Positions 1 to 6,849 are shown, counted from the first letter of the stretch. The stretch: 8,411 nt of DNA from Opitutaceae bacterium (GCA_023269455.1 JAHFTG010000087.1:1-8411); one strand, 5' to 3'. Numbers and translations: made by a program. The notes: generated by a model not told the origin, from the sequence alone.

Positions 1-1141
1 CGGCCTGTTCGAGGAGTTCGTCGCGCTCGCGGCCGTCGTCCATTTTGTCGGCGCGGGTGCGCACGGCTTTGTGGATCGCGCCGAGCGGTCCGTCGAGCCA
101 CGGTTCGGCGAAGCCTTCGGAGCGCACGCGGACGATGGCCTGGTTGGACAGCAGGCGTTCGTCGATGAAGGCGAAGAATTGGTGGGCGGCTTCGAGGGCG
201 TCGATCACGAGCTGGCGGTCCACGGCGTCGCCGTGTTTTTGAAGGAGGCCGCGCCGGGTTTTCGGATTGTAGAGATACTTGAGCATCCGATCGGTGCCGT
301 AACTGCTGAGGCGCAGGCCGCAGTGATCGGTGGCGACCTCGGGCACGGTGTGGGCTTCGTCGAGCACGACGAAATCGTCGGGGAACAACACGCCGCGCGA
401 ACCGCCTTTTTCGGCGGCGCCACCGGCGTTGATGTGGGCGAAGAGGAGCGAGTGGTTGACGATGATGACGTGCGCCGAGCGGATGCGCGTGCGGGCGCGC
501 TGATAGGGGCACTTTTCCGGATCGCAGTATTTGCGGGCGCAGCCGGAGGAGTCGGCGCTGACCATTTCCCAGACTTCGTGGAGCGGAGCGGGATTGAGTT
601 CGTGGCGGAGGCCTTCGGCGGTCGTCTCGGCCCAGGTGGCGATGCGTTGGAGTTCCTCGTGCTCGGGCGTGGCGAAGAGTTCGTTTTTGTCGCGCAATGC
701 GGTGGCGAGGCGCGTTGTGCAGAGGTAGTTGCCCTTGCCGACGAGCACGGCGGATTTGAAGGCGGCGTAGGGTTTGGTCTCCTCGGTGGCGCTGAAAACG
801 CGACGGCAAAGCGGAAGGTCTTTTTGGTCGAGCTGTTCTTGAAGGGCGATCGTGTGCGTGGAGACGATCATCTGGCGGCTCTGGTCCATCGCGTGGATGA
901 TGCCGGGCAGGAGGTAGGCGAGGGATTTGCCAACGCCCGTGCCCGCCTCGAAGAGGAGCGATTCGTCGGCCTTCATGGCGGCGGCGGTGGCGCGGGCCAT
1001 TTTTTCCTGCTGGGGGCGGTGTTCGAGGCCGAGGCTCGTCTGCAACCAGCCGCCGGCGGCGAACAGCTTCGCGGCCAGCTCGGGCGCGCGCGAAGGCGGC
1101 GGGAGCGGGGCTGCATCTGGGTGTTCGTTGAGGCCGATCAT
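1..1141 (-). CDS. dinG: DinG/YoaA-family ATP-dependent DNA helicase with Fe-S cluster (partial, 3' end off window)
   Basis: Superfamily 2 (XPD/Rad3-like) 5'-3' DNA helicase, expected in the cytoplasm in repair or resolution of unusual DNA structures. Reading leftward from the ATG at 1141-1139 gives 380 uninterrupted codons, and the C-terminal helicase half lies beyond base 1. Seen in order: a Q-motif-like stretch (LEHRPQQEKMA, about residues 38-49), Walker A EAGTGVGKS (65-73), motif Ia VSTHTIALQEQL (93-104), four cysteines placed like the 4Fe-4S ligands of the family (C141 in GNYLC; C201, C206 and C211 in GCARKYC..EKC), then VNHSLLF and the DEAH box (261-264). No strong ribosome site precedes the ATG. 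The gene is divergent from the metal ATPase. DinG and its paralogue YoaA cannot be separated without the C-terminal half, so the symbol is provisional. No LexA-like box was recognised in the gap. Confidence 0.9.
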   Translation of the reverse strand, partial: MIGLNEHPDAAPLPPPSRAPELAAKLFAAGGWLQTSLGLEHRPQQEKMARATAAAMKADESLLFEAGTGVGKSLAYLLPGIIHAMDQSRQMIVSTHTIALQEQLDQKDLPLCRRVFSATEETKPYAAFKSAVLVGKGNYLCTTRLATALRDKNELFATPEHEELQRIATWAETTAEGLRHELNPAPLHEVWEMVSADSSGCARKYCDPEKCPYQRARTRIRSAHVIIVNHSLLFAHINAGGAAEKGGSRGVLFPDDFVVLDEAHTVPEVATDHCGLRLSSYGTDRMLKYLYNPKTRRGLLQKHGDAVDRQLVIDALEAAHQFFAFIDERLLSNQAIVRVRSEGFAEPWLDGPLGAIHKAVRTRADKMDDGRERDELLEQA

Positions 1142-1182
1142 TTGAGACTGAGTCCGCACACCATTAGAGGCGGAATTTCAGG

Positions 1183-1198
1183 CGCAAATGTATTTGCG
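1183..1198. promoter_or_regulatory. Perfect 16-bp palindrome in the divergent helicase/metal-ATPase gap (candidate operator)
   Basis: The sequence CGCAAAT-GT-ATTTGCG has two perfect 7-bp arms and a 2-nt centre. It lies in the 89-bp gap between the two divergent start codons, 11 nt before the ATPase ribosome site. A dyad here suits a dimeric repressor or activator, and a metal sensor controlling the efflux ATPase is the natural guess. It matches no named operator that I can identify. As RNA it would be only a weak hairpin with a 2-nt loop, so a DNA-binding site is likelier. I see no good sigma-70 promoter boxes around it. Confidence 0.4.
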
Positions 1199-1209
1199 AA
1201 CGAGTGCAG

Positions 1210-1216
1210 AAGGAGG
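1210..1216 (+). promoter_or_regulatory. Shine-Dalgarno sequence AAGGAGG supporting the ATG at 1231
   Basis: This is a strong anti-16S match 14 nt before the ATG at 1231, somewhat further than usual. It lies downstream of the alternative GTG at 1204 and so cannot serve that start. It is the main reason for preferring the shorter ATPase. Confidence 0.55.
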
Positions 1217-1230
1217 ACGGTGGGCGCGTC

Positions 1231-3471
1231 ATGCACAACGTTGCGAAGTCGGACAACTGGACGGAAGAGCTCGCTCAATTCTTGCGCACCCAACCGGGCG
1301 TGCAGGCGGTGCGGATCAACGCGAGCGCGCGGACGATCTCGGTGGCGACGTTGGGTGCGGTTGATGTCGGCCAACTGGAAGCCGCGCTCGCGCAAACGCT
1401 CGCGGCCGTTGAGGAGTCGCTCGGCACGAAGGCGCGCAAGCAGGCGGGGTTCACCTTAAAGCAGGACGGCGCCGTCACCGAGATGGCCGCGCCGAGTTGC
1501 GAGACGGCGCCGGCGTTTTGGAAATGGCGCGACGTGAAATGGCCGGAGCTGGAACCGGCGGTCGATCCGCATGGGGAGCATGAGTCGGAGTGGTGTGAGC
1601 TGGCGATGTTCGCGAGCGTGTGCGCGGTCTTCGGTCTGGCGGGTTTCTCGCTTGATCGAATGGGCGTCGGTCCGGCGTGGTTGCACGCGGGGTTGTATGC
1701 GATCGCGTTGATCGCGGGCGGCTGGGATGCGGCGGTCGATTCGTGGAAGAACATCACGAAGGAGCGAAAGGTGGATATTCATTTTCTGATGCTGGCCGTG
1801 GCGGTCGGCGCGGTGTGCGTCGGCGCGTGGGCCGAGGCGGTGCTGCTGCTGTTTTTGTTTTCGTCGTCGGGCGCGATGGAGGAATTCGCGATGGATCGCA
1901 CGAACCGCGAGGTGAACGCGTTGCTCAAGTCCGCTCCGAAAAAAGCCACGCTGCTCGTGCCCGGTGGCGGCGAGCGCGAGGTGCCGGTGGAGGAAATCGG
2001 CATCGGTGACCATCTGCTCGTGAAGCCGGGCGAGGCGTTCGCGGCCGACGGCACGGTTTTCAAAGGCAAGAGCGCGAGCGACGAATCGGCGCTGACCGGC
2101 GAGGCCGTGCCCGTCGAAAAAGGCGTGGGCGACGGGGTATTCAGCGGCACGATCAACTTGTGGGGTGCGGTGGAGTTTCAGGTCACGCGTCTGCCGGGCG
2201 AAAGCACGCTCCAGAAAATCATCCGCCTCATCAAAACCGCGCAAAAGCTCCGCGCGCCCAGCGAGCGGTTCACGGATAAATTCGGCGGCACCTACACGCT
2301 GGCGGTGCTCGGCGCGTGCGCGGTGATGTTCTTCGTTTGGTGGCTGGGCTTTAAGCTGCCGGCGTTTGAAAACGTGGGGGACGCGAAATCCGCGTTCTAT
2401 CGTGCGATGACGCTGCTCGTGGTGACGAGCCCGTGCGCGTTGGTGTTGTCCATCCCGTCGGCGATTCTGGCGGCCATCGCGTGGGGCGCGAAGCACGGCG
2501 TGTTGTTTCGCGGCGGCGCGGCCATTGAAAAACTCGCCGACATCAACGTGGTCGCGATGGACAAGACCGGCACATTGACGACCGGCGAACTCGCCGTGGT
2601 GGGCTACGAAAGTTTCCCGCCCGGACGTGAGACGGAGATCATGGAGCTGGCCTTCGCGATGGAGGCAAATTCGCAGCATCCGCTGGCGCGCGCCATCGTG
2701 CGCGACGCAAGGGCACGCGGCGTGAAGGAACTGGGGCTGGAGGAATTCCAATCGATTACAGGGCAGGGGATCAGCGGACGCATGGGCGGGGCGCAGGTGA
2801 TGCTGGGTCGTCGCGAACTGTTGGAAAAAGGTCCGCTGGCCGAGTGGGCGCGCAAGCTGCCTGCCGCTCCCGCCGAGCTCGCCGAGGTGTGGGTCGTCGG
2901 CAAGGACGTGATCGGGCGCGTGCTGTTGCGCGACGAGATACGCGCCGAATCGAAGGGCGTTCTCGCTGAGCTGAAGCGGCTCAAGATCACGACCGTCATG
3001 CTCACCGGTGATCGGCGCCAGACGGCGGAATCGGTCGCGGTCGAGCTGGGCCTCGACGAGGTGAGGGCGGGGCTCACGCCGGAGCAAAAAGTCGAGGCGA
3101 TCCAGGAGTTTAAAAAACACGGCAAGAAAATCGCGATGGTCGGCGACGGGGTGAACGATGCGCCTTGTCTTGCGGCGTCCGATGTCAGCGTGGCGATGGG
3201 CGCGCGTGGCAGCGACGCCGCGCTGGAGCAGGCCGAGGTCATTCTGATGGATGATCGAATCGAAAATTTCTTGTCGGCGTTCCGTTTGAGCAAACGGGCG
3301 AAGGCGATTATCCTCCAGAACCTCGTCATCTCGCTCGGTGTCGTGGTGTTGATGGCGGTTGCGGCGATCTTTGGGATCATCCCTCTGGCGGTCGGTGTCG
3401 CGGCGCATGAAGGCAGCACGGTGGTCGTGTGCTTGAATTCACTACGTCTGCTCTTCGGCAAGAATCAGTAG
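1231..3471 (+). CDS. P1B-type (P1B-4 subgroup) heavy-metal transporting ATPase
   Basis: Inner-membrane pump that uses ATP to export a transition metal. All core P-type motifs are visible: TGE (289-291, actuator domain), DKTGT with phosphorylated Asp444, the P1B His-Pro pair in SQHPLARAI (His483), and GDGVNDAP (638-645). The transmembrane metal site reads SPC (400-402) with HEGST (726-730) in the last membrane segment. This pair marks the P1B-4 group, known for Co, Zn or Fe export, rather than the CPC of Cu or Cd/Zn/Pb pumps. Hydrophobic segments fall near 124-141, 150-168, 185-201, 202-220, 355-374, 393-417, 695-713 and 716-740. The N-terminus (about 10-70) resembles a heavy-metal-associated fold but has no CxxC, and a small His/Cys cluster (H114, H117, C122) precedes the first membrane helix. 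The 746-residue length is normal. The ATG at 1231 is chosen for its ribosome site; a GTG at 1204 would add nine residues. The metal cannot be fixed from sequence alone. Confidence 0.93.
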   Translation: MHNVAKSDNWTEELAQFLRTQPGVQAVRINASARTISVATLGAVDVGQLEAALAQTLAAVEESLGTKARKQAGFTLKQDGAVTEMAAPSCETAPAFWKWRDVKWPELEPAVDPHGEHESEWCELAMFASVCAVFGLAGFSLDRMGVGPAWLHAGLYAIALIAGGWDAAVDSWKNITKERKVDIHFLMLAVAVGAVCVGAWAEAVLLLFLFSSSGAMEEFAMDRTNREVNALLKSAPKKATLLVPGGGEREVPVEEIGIGDHLLVKPGEAFAADGTVFKGKSASDESALTGEAVPVEKGVGDGVFSGTINLWGAVEFQVTRLPGESTLQKIIRLIKTAQKLRAPSERFTDKFGGTYTLAVLGACAVMFFVWWLGFKLPAFENVGDAKSAFYRAMTLLVVTSPCALVLSIPSAILAAIAWGAKHGVLFRGGAAIEKLADINVVAMDKTGTLTTGELAVVGYESFPPGRETEIMELAFAMEANSQHPLARAIVRDARARGVKELGLEEFQSITGQGISGRMGGAQVMLGRRELLEKGPLAEWARKLPAAPAELAEVWVVGKDVIGRVLLRDEIRAESKGVLAELKRLKITTVMLTGDRRQTAESVAVELGLDEVRAGLTPEQKVEAIQEFKKHGKKIAMVGDGVNDAPCLAASDVSVAMGARGSDAALEQAEVILMDDRIENFLSAFRLSKRAKAIILQNLVISLGVVVLMAVAAIFGIIPLAVGVAAHEGSTVVVCLNSLRLLFGKNQ

Positions 3472-3497
3472 AACGGGGAAAAGCGTCTGCTCTCGAC

Positions 3498-4046
3498 TCA
3501 CTCAATCCAGACCAAATCGCCGACGCGCACCTCTTCGTAGAGCTCCACGATTTCGCGGTTGCCCATGAGCACGCAGCCGGCGCTCTGCGGCATGCCGAGG
3601 CGGTCTTCGTGGTTGGTGCCGTGAATGTAAACGTAGCGCGCGTAGGTATCGACGGAATCCCCGCTGGCGTTGACTCCTTGGTTCACGCCCGGCTCGACGC
3701 CGCGCAGCCAGAGGATGCGGCTTGTGATGAGATTCGGATGCTGATCGGCGTCGGGCAGCTCCGAAAAGTGTTTTCCCGTGGGCATGCGCGCCTTGAAAAC
3801 CATGCCGGGCGGCTGGCCCGCGCCGATGCGTTCGGCGATGACGTGCAGACCGCGCGGTGTGCCGAGCGAGTCTTGCACGTTGGAGGGGGGGCGCTTGGAC
3901 GTGGAGATGACGTGGCTTTTGGCGAGTTCGCCAGCTCGGAAGAGCTGCATCGTCTGCGTTTCGATGCGCACGACCAGTAACCGGTCTGCGGGCTTGATGC
4001 CGAGCCGAGTGCATGTTTGGTTAACCCATTCCCAAGGAGAAATCAT
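3498..4046 (-). CDS. L,D-transpeptidase catalytic (YkuD-fold) protein
   Basis: YkuD-domain enzyme of 182 residues. Characterised relatives cross-link peptidoglycan through two diaminopimelate residues, or attach proteins to it, using a Cys nucleophile. The catalytic signature is clear: His142 in YIHGTN, then SAGC with Cys158, exactly 16 residues apart. The usual Arg after the Cys (GC[IV]R[ML]) is replaced, giving GCVLM. The domain appears to begin near residue 26 (RLLVVRIETQTMQLF) and fills the rest of the protein. I see no signal peptide, lipobox or membrane helix, which is odd for an enzyme acting in the periplasm. The ATG at 4046-4044 is preferred; an in-frame TTG at 4061 would add five residues and still give no signal. 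It converges on the metal ATPase (26-bp gap, no terminator seen) and diverges from asd with one base between start codons. Asd feeds diaminopimelate synthesis, so a cell-wall link is possible but inferred. Confidence 0.88.
   Translation of the reverse strand: MISPWEWVNQTCTRLGIKPADRLLVVRIETQTMQLFRAGELAKSHVISTSKRPPSNVQDSLGTPRGLHVIAERIGAGQPPGMVFKARMPTGKHFSELPDADQHPNLITSRILWLRGVEPGVNQGVNASGDSVDTYARYVYIHGTNHEDRLGMPQSAGCVLMGNREIVELYEEVRVGDLVWIE
4034..4040 (+). promoter_or_regulatory. Shine-Dalgarno AAGGAGA fixing the asd GTG start
   Basis: A good anti-16S match 7 nt before the GTG at 4048. It fixes that codon as the asd start and rules out the long in-frame upstream extension, which only mirrors the opposite-strand gene. 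It lies inside the first codons of the divergent transpeptidase gene, where it reads Ser-Pro-Trp on the other strand. Confidence 0.8.
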
Positions 4047-4047
4047 C

Positions 4048-5094
4048 GTGAATAATCCCAACTACGTTGTCGGTATCGTCGGCGCCACGGGGGCGGTCGG
4101 TCAAGAGCTCGTGCGTCTTATGCATGAGCGCAACTTCCCTTTGAGCTCGCTGCGGCTTTTTGCCTCGGCCCGCTCGGCGGGGAAGACCGTGGAGCGCTTC
4201 GGCCAAAAGTTCGTCATCGAGGAGGCCAAGCCCGGGGTTTTCGCCGATGTGGACCTCGCGTTCTTCGCCGCTGGCGGCTCCGTGACGCGCGCCCTCGCTG
4301 CCGACGCGGTGAAGGCCGGTTGCCTCGTGATCGACAAGAGCTCCGCTCTCCGCATGGACCCGAGCGTCCCTCTCGTTATCCCGGAGATCAATCCCGAGAA
4401 ACTGCGCAATCACGGTGGCATCATCGCCAATCCCAACTGCTCGACCGCCATCATGCTCATGGGGCTCTGGCCCCTGCATCAGGCGTTCGGCGTGAAGCGC
4501 GTCATCATTTCCACCTACCAGTCCGTCTCCGGCACCGGTGCCGAGGCCGTGCGCGAACTCGAAGACCAGGTTCAATCCTACGTGGCTGGCCGCCCGATCA
4601 CGCACAAAATTTATCCCTACCAGATCGCCTTCAACTGCATCCCGCAGATTGATTCGTTCGACGCCAACGGCTACACCGGCGAAGAGACGAAGATGGCGCA
4701 GGAAAGCCGCAAGATCATGGGTCTGCCCGACCTTAAGGTCTCCGCCACCACTGTGCGCGTGCCCGTCGTCCGCGCCCACTCGATCTCGGTCAGCGCCGAG
4801 TTTGAGCGTCCAGTCGATCTCGCCAAGGCCCGCGCCGCCATCGCCGCGTTCCCCGGTGCCGAGCTCGTGGACGATGTCGCGAACCGCAAGTATCCCACGC
4901 CCCTCGATTTCGCCGAAAAGGTGAAGTGCGGCGTCGGCCGTCTGCGCATCGATACCGCTTGGGACAACGGCCTCTCATTCTGGGTCAGCGGTGACAACCT
5001 CTGGAAAGGTGCCGCGCTCAACGCCGTGCAAAACGCCGAGCTCATGATTCGCGAAGGCCTTCTCAAGCCGAAGGCTGCGCTCGCCGCCGTCTGA
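4048..5094 (+). CDS. asd: Aspartate-semialdehyde dehydrogenase
   Basis: Catalyses the NADPH-dependent reduction of 4-aspartyl phosphate to aspartate-4-semialdehyde, the branch point to lysine and diaminopimelate, threonine and methionine; cytoplasmic. The 348-residue protein has the family's normal length. Visible features: N-terminal Rossmann motif GIVGATGAVGQEL (about 9-21), AAGGSV, the SSALRM and VPEIN-like segment (VIPEINPEKL), catalytic Cys131 in IIANPNCST, STYQSVSGTGAEAV, the substrate-binding FNCIPQID and GYTGEETKM stretches, His244 in VPVVRAHSI, and the C-terminal DNLWKGAALNAVQNAEL. It starts at a GTG with a well-placed ribosome site. Its promoter must lie inside or beyond the divergent transpeptidase gene, and no clear boxes were found. 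Lysine riboswitch control is unlikely, because there is no non-coding leader long enough immediately upstream. Confidence 0.97.
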   Translation: MNNPNYVVGIVGATGAVGQELVRLMHERNFPLSSLRLFASARSAGKTVERFGQKFVIEEAKPGVFADVDLAFFAAGGSVTRALAADAVKAGCLVIDKSSALRMDPSVPLVIPEINPEKLRNHGGIIANPNCSTAIMLMGLWPLHQAFGVKRVIISTYQSVSGTGAEAVRELEDQVQSYVAGRPITHKIYPYQIAFNCIPQIDSFDANGYTGEETKMAQESRKIMGLPDLKVSATTVRVPVVRAHSISVSAEFERPVDLAKARAAIAAFPGAELVDDVANRKYPTPLDFAEKVKCGVGRLRIDTAWDNGLSFWVSGDNLWKGAALNAVQNAELMIREGLLKPKAALAAV

Positions 5095-5127
5095 ACTCTC
5101 CCTCGGGCCGACTCGGGTAATAAATCC

Positions 5128-5157
5128 TTGTCAGCCCCCATGCCCGCCCGCTTATCT
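5128..5157 (+). promoter_or_regulatory. Possible promoter for the tRNA-Val/ilvN transcription unit
   Basis: A TTGTCA box (5128-5133, five of six matches to the -35 consensus) is followed after 18 nt by a poor -10 candidate, TTATCT (5152-5157), 14 nt before the mature tRNA start. The -10 match is weak, so this is only a suggestion. The 77-bp gap between asd and the tRNA holds nothing else recognisable. No terminator hairpin was seen after asd, so read-through from asd is also possible. Confidence 0.3.
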
Positions 5158-5171
5158 CTCAACTTTGGCAC

Positions 5172-5248
5172 GGACGCTTAGCTCAGTTGGTTAGAGCATC
5201 TCGTTTACACCGAGAGGGTCGGGGGTTCGAGCCCCTCAGCGTCCACCA
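5172..5248 (+). tRNA. tRNA-Val (anticodon UAC)
   Basis: A full cloverleaf can be folded. The acceptor stem GGACGCT (5172-5178) pairs with AGCGTCC (5238-5244). The D-arm stem GCTC/GAGC is at 5181-5197. The anticodon stem TCTCG/CGAGA is at 5199-5215, with loop TTTACAC placing the anticodon TAC at 5206-5208. The T-arm is at 5221-5237 with a TTCGAGC loop and one G-U pair. The discriminator is A5245 and the 3' CCA is encoded (5246-5248). It reads GUA and probably other GUN valine codons. It lies 77 bp after asd and only 26 nt before ilvN, so it probably shares a transcript with the branched-chain genes. Confidence 0.97.
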
Positions 5249-5274
5249 TCTTCCATCCATCATTCAAAACCCGC

Positions 5275-5745
5275 ATGCGACATACGATCTCCGTCCTCGT
5301 TGAGAACAAGTTCGGCGTTCTAGCCCGCGTCTCCGGCATGTTTTCCGGGCGCGGCTTCAACATCGATTCTCTCAACGTCGCGCCTACGCACGACGCCGGG
5401 CTCTCGCGAATCACCGCCGTCCTCATGGGCGACGACTCCTCGCTTGATCTCTGCATCAAACAGCTCCGCAAGCTGGTCAACGTCGTCGAGGTCGTCGATT
5501 TCACCGAAGGTCAGGCCGTCGTCCGCGAGCTCGTGCTCATCAAGGTCAAAGCCGACGCCAAGACCCGCGCCGAGATCATGCAGATCAGCGACATCTTCCG
5601 CACGAAAATCGTCAACGTCTCGCAGGATTCCGTCATCATCGAGATGACCGGCGACGACGGTAAAGTCGCCGCCTTCCTGAGTCTCGTCGAGCCCTTCGGC
5701 ATCCTCGAACTCGCTCGCACCGGCGCCCTCGCGCAGAAGCGCTGA
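5275..5745 (+). CDS. ilvN: Acetolactate synthase small (regulatory) subunit
   Basis: Regulatory subunit of acetohydroxyacid synthase, the first common enzyme of valine, leucine and isoleucine synthesis; it activates the catalytic subunit and carries the valine feedback site. The 156-residue protein has an N-terminal ACT domain (about 2-75) with the motif GVLARVSGMFSGRGFNIDSL, then the family's C-terminal domain ending in ILELARTG. Asn11, Gly14 and Asn29, at the same numbering as the valine-site residues of E. coli IlvH, are present, so valine inhibition is predicted. The start follows the typical N-terminus; no Shine-Dalgarno is visible. The large subunit gene (ilvB/ilvI), which usually lies directly upstream, is absent: tRNA-Val and asd occupy that place. 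ilvC follows after 55 nt of pyrimidine-rich leader, consistent with an operon. The symbol ilvH would be equally valid. Confidence 0.96.
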   Translation: MRHTISVLVENKFGVLARVSGMFSGRGFNIDSLNVAPTHDAGLSRITAVLMGDDSSLDLCIKQLRKLVNVVEVVDFTEGQAVVRELVLIKVKADAKTRAEIMQISDIFRTKIVNVSQDSVIIEMTGDDGKVAAFLSLVEPFGILELARTGALAQKR

Positions 5746-5800
5746 GGCCTCGTCGGTCTTCCCGTTTTCCAACCCAACAACCTCTAACTTTTCCCATACC

Positions 5801-6832
5801 ATGCCCGCCAAAGTATACACCGACAAAGATGCCGATCTCGGCCTCTTCAAAGACAAGACCATCGCCGTGCTCGGCTACGGCTCCCAAGGCCACGCGCACG
5901 CCCTCAACCTCAAGGACTCCGGCGTAAAGGTCATCATCGGCCTCTACGAAGGCTCCAAGTCGAAGCCCGTTGCCGAGAAGCACGGCTTCACGGTTGTCTC
6001 CACCGCCGAGGCGGTGAAGCAGGCCGACATCATCCTCGTCGGTCTCCCCGACATGAAGCAGGCCGACGTCTATACCAACGACATCGCCCCCAACTTGAAG
6101 AAGGGCAAGACCCTCGTCTTCTCGCACGGCCTCGCGATCCACTTCGGCCTCATCAAGGTTCCCGCCGACGTTGACGTCATCATGGTCGCCCCCAAAGGCC
6201 CCGGCCACATGGTCCGCCGCCTCTACGTTGAAGGCAAAGGCATGCCGGCCCTTGTCGCCGTCGCCCAAAGCCCTTCCAAGAAGGGCAAGAAGAACGCCCT
6301 CGCCTGGGCCAAGGGCATCGGCTCCACCCGCGCCGGCGTGCTCGAAACCTCCTTCAAGGAAGAGACCGAGACCGACCTCTTCGGCGAACAAGCCGTCCTC
6401 TGCGGTGGCGCTTCCGCCCTCGTGCAGGCCGGTTTCGAGACTCTCGTCGAGGCTGGTTACCAGCCCGAGATGGCCTACTTCGAGTGCCTCCACGAACTGA
6501 AGCTCATCTGTGACCTCATGTATGAAAAGGGCATCTCCGGCATGCGCTTCTCCATCTCCGAGACCGCCAAGTATGGCGACATCACCCGTGGTCCCCGCGT
6601 GATCAACGCGAACACCAAGAAGGAAATGAAGAAGATCCTCGCCGAGATCCAGAGCGGCAAGTTCGTCAAGCAGTGGGTCGCCGAATACAAAGGCGGCCTG
6701 AAGAACTACAACAAGCTCCTCAAGGACGGTGAAAAGCACCAGATCGAGAAGACCGGCGAACGCCTCCGCGGCCTCATGCCCTGGATGCCCAAGCGCAACA
6801 TCGCCGGCGTCGCCGGCGCCTACGCCTCGTAA
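5801..6832 (+). CDS. ilvC: Ketol-acid reductoisomerase, class I (NADP-type)
   Basis: Second common step of branched-chain amino-acid synthesis: isomerises and reduces 2-acetolactate (or 2-aceto-2-hydroxybutyrate) to the 2,3-dihydroxy acid, using Mg2+ and a nicotinamide cofactor. The 343-residue length is that of the short class I enzymes. Seen: Rossmann motif GYGSQG (25-30), the cofactor phosphate loop GLYEGSKSK (47-55), His109 in FSHG, APKGPGHMVRR (130-140), Mg2+ ligands Asp192 and Glu196 in ETDLFGEQ, Glu228 and Glu232 in FECLHELK, and the substrate-binding Ser253 region before TAKYGDITRGPRV. Two serines in the phosphate loop favour NADPH; the Arg usual at position 49 (GLRxGS) is Tyr here. 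No ribosome site is visible before the ATG. It lies 55 nt after ilvN and is closed by a strong terminator, so it ends the unit. Confidence 0.98.
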   Translation: MPAKVYTDKDADLGLFKDKTIAVLGYGSQGHAHALNLKDSGVKVIIGLYEGSKSKPVAEKHGFTVVSTAEAVKQADIILVGLPDMKQADVYTNDIAPNLKKGKTLVFSHGLAIHFGLIKVPADVDVIMVAPKGPGHMVRRLYVEGKGMPALVAVAQSPSKKGKKNALAWAKGIGSTRAGVLETSFKEETETDLFGEQAVLCGGASALVQAGFETLVEAGYQPEMAYFECLHELKLICDLMYEKGISGMRFSISETAKYGDITRGPRVINANTKKEMKKILAEIQSGKFVKQWVAEYKGGLKNYNKLLKDGEKHQIEKTGERLRGLMPWMPKRNIAGVAGAYAS

Positions 6833-6849
6833 GCCAGACGCTGAAAAAA

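Noticed and set aside
1138..1164. Eight-codon minus-strand frame (MVCGLSLK) overlapping the helicase ATG as ATGA
   Set aside because: It could be a translation-coupling leader, but it is too short to support and has no ribosome site. The longer frame containing it is a shadow of the ATPase gene.
1142..1230. LexA/SOS box for the DinG-type helicase
   Set aside because: None of the LexA motifs I know (CTGT-N8-ACAG, GAAC-N4-GTTC or TGTTC-N4-GAACA types) is present. The only dyad is the CGCAAAT palindrome.
71..1459. Long plus-strand open frame (about 460 codons) over the helicase gene
   Set aside because: It is rich in Gly, Val, Glu and Ala and mirrors the helicase on the minus strand, whose motifs (Walker A, Fe-S cysteines, DEAH) are unmistakable. 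High GC explains the open antisense frame.
1456..3408. 650-codon minus-strand open frame inside the metal ATPase
   Set aside because: Its His/Arg-rich composition is typical of antisense high-GC frames. The plus strand carries all P-type ATPase motifs across the same bases.
3472..3497. Terminator between the convergent ATPase and transpeptidase genes
   Set aside because: The 26-bp gap shows no stable inverted repeat or T-run on either strand.
3778..4047. 90-codon in-frame N-terminal extension of asd
   Set aside because: The translated extension matches no part of the Asd family and only mirrors the transpeptidase gene. The GTG at 4048 has a well-spaced ribosome site and gives the normal N-terminus.
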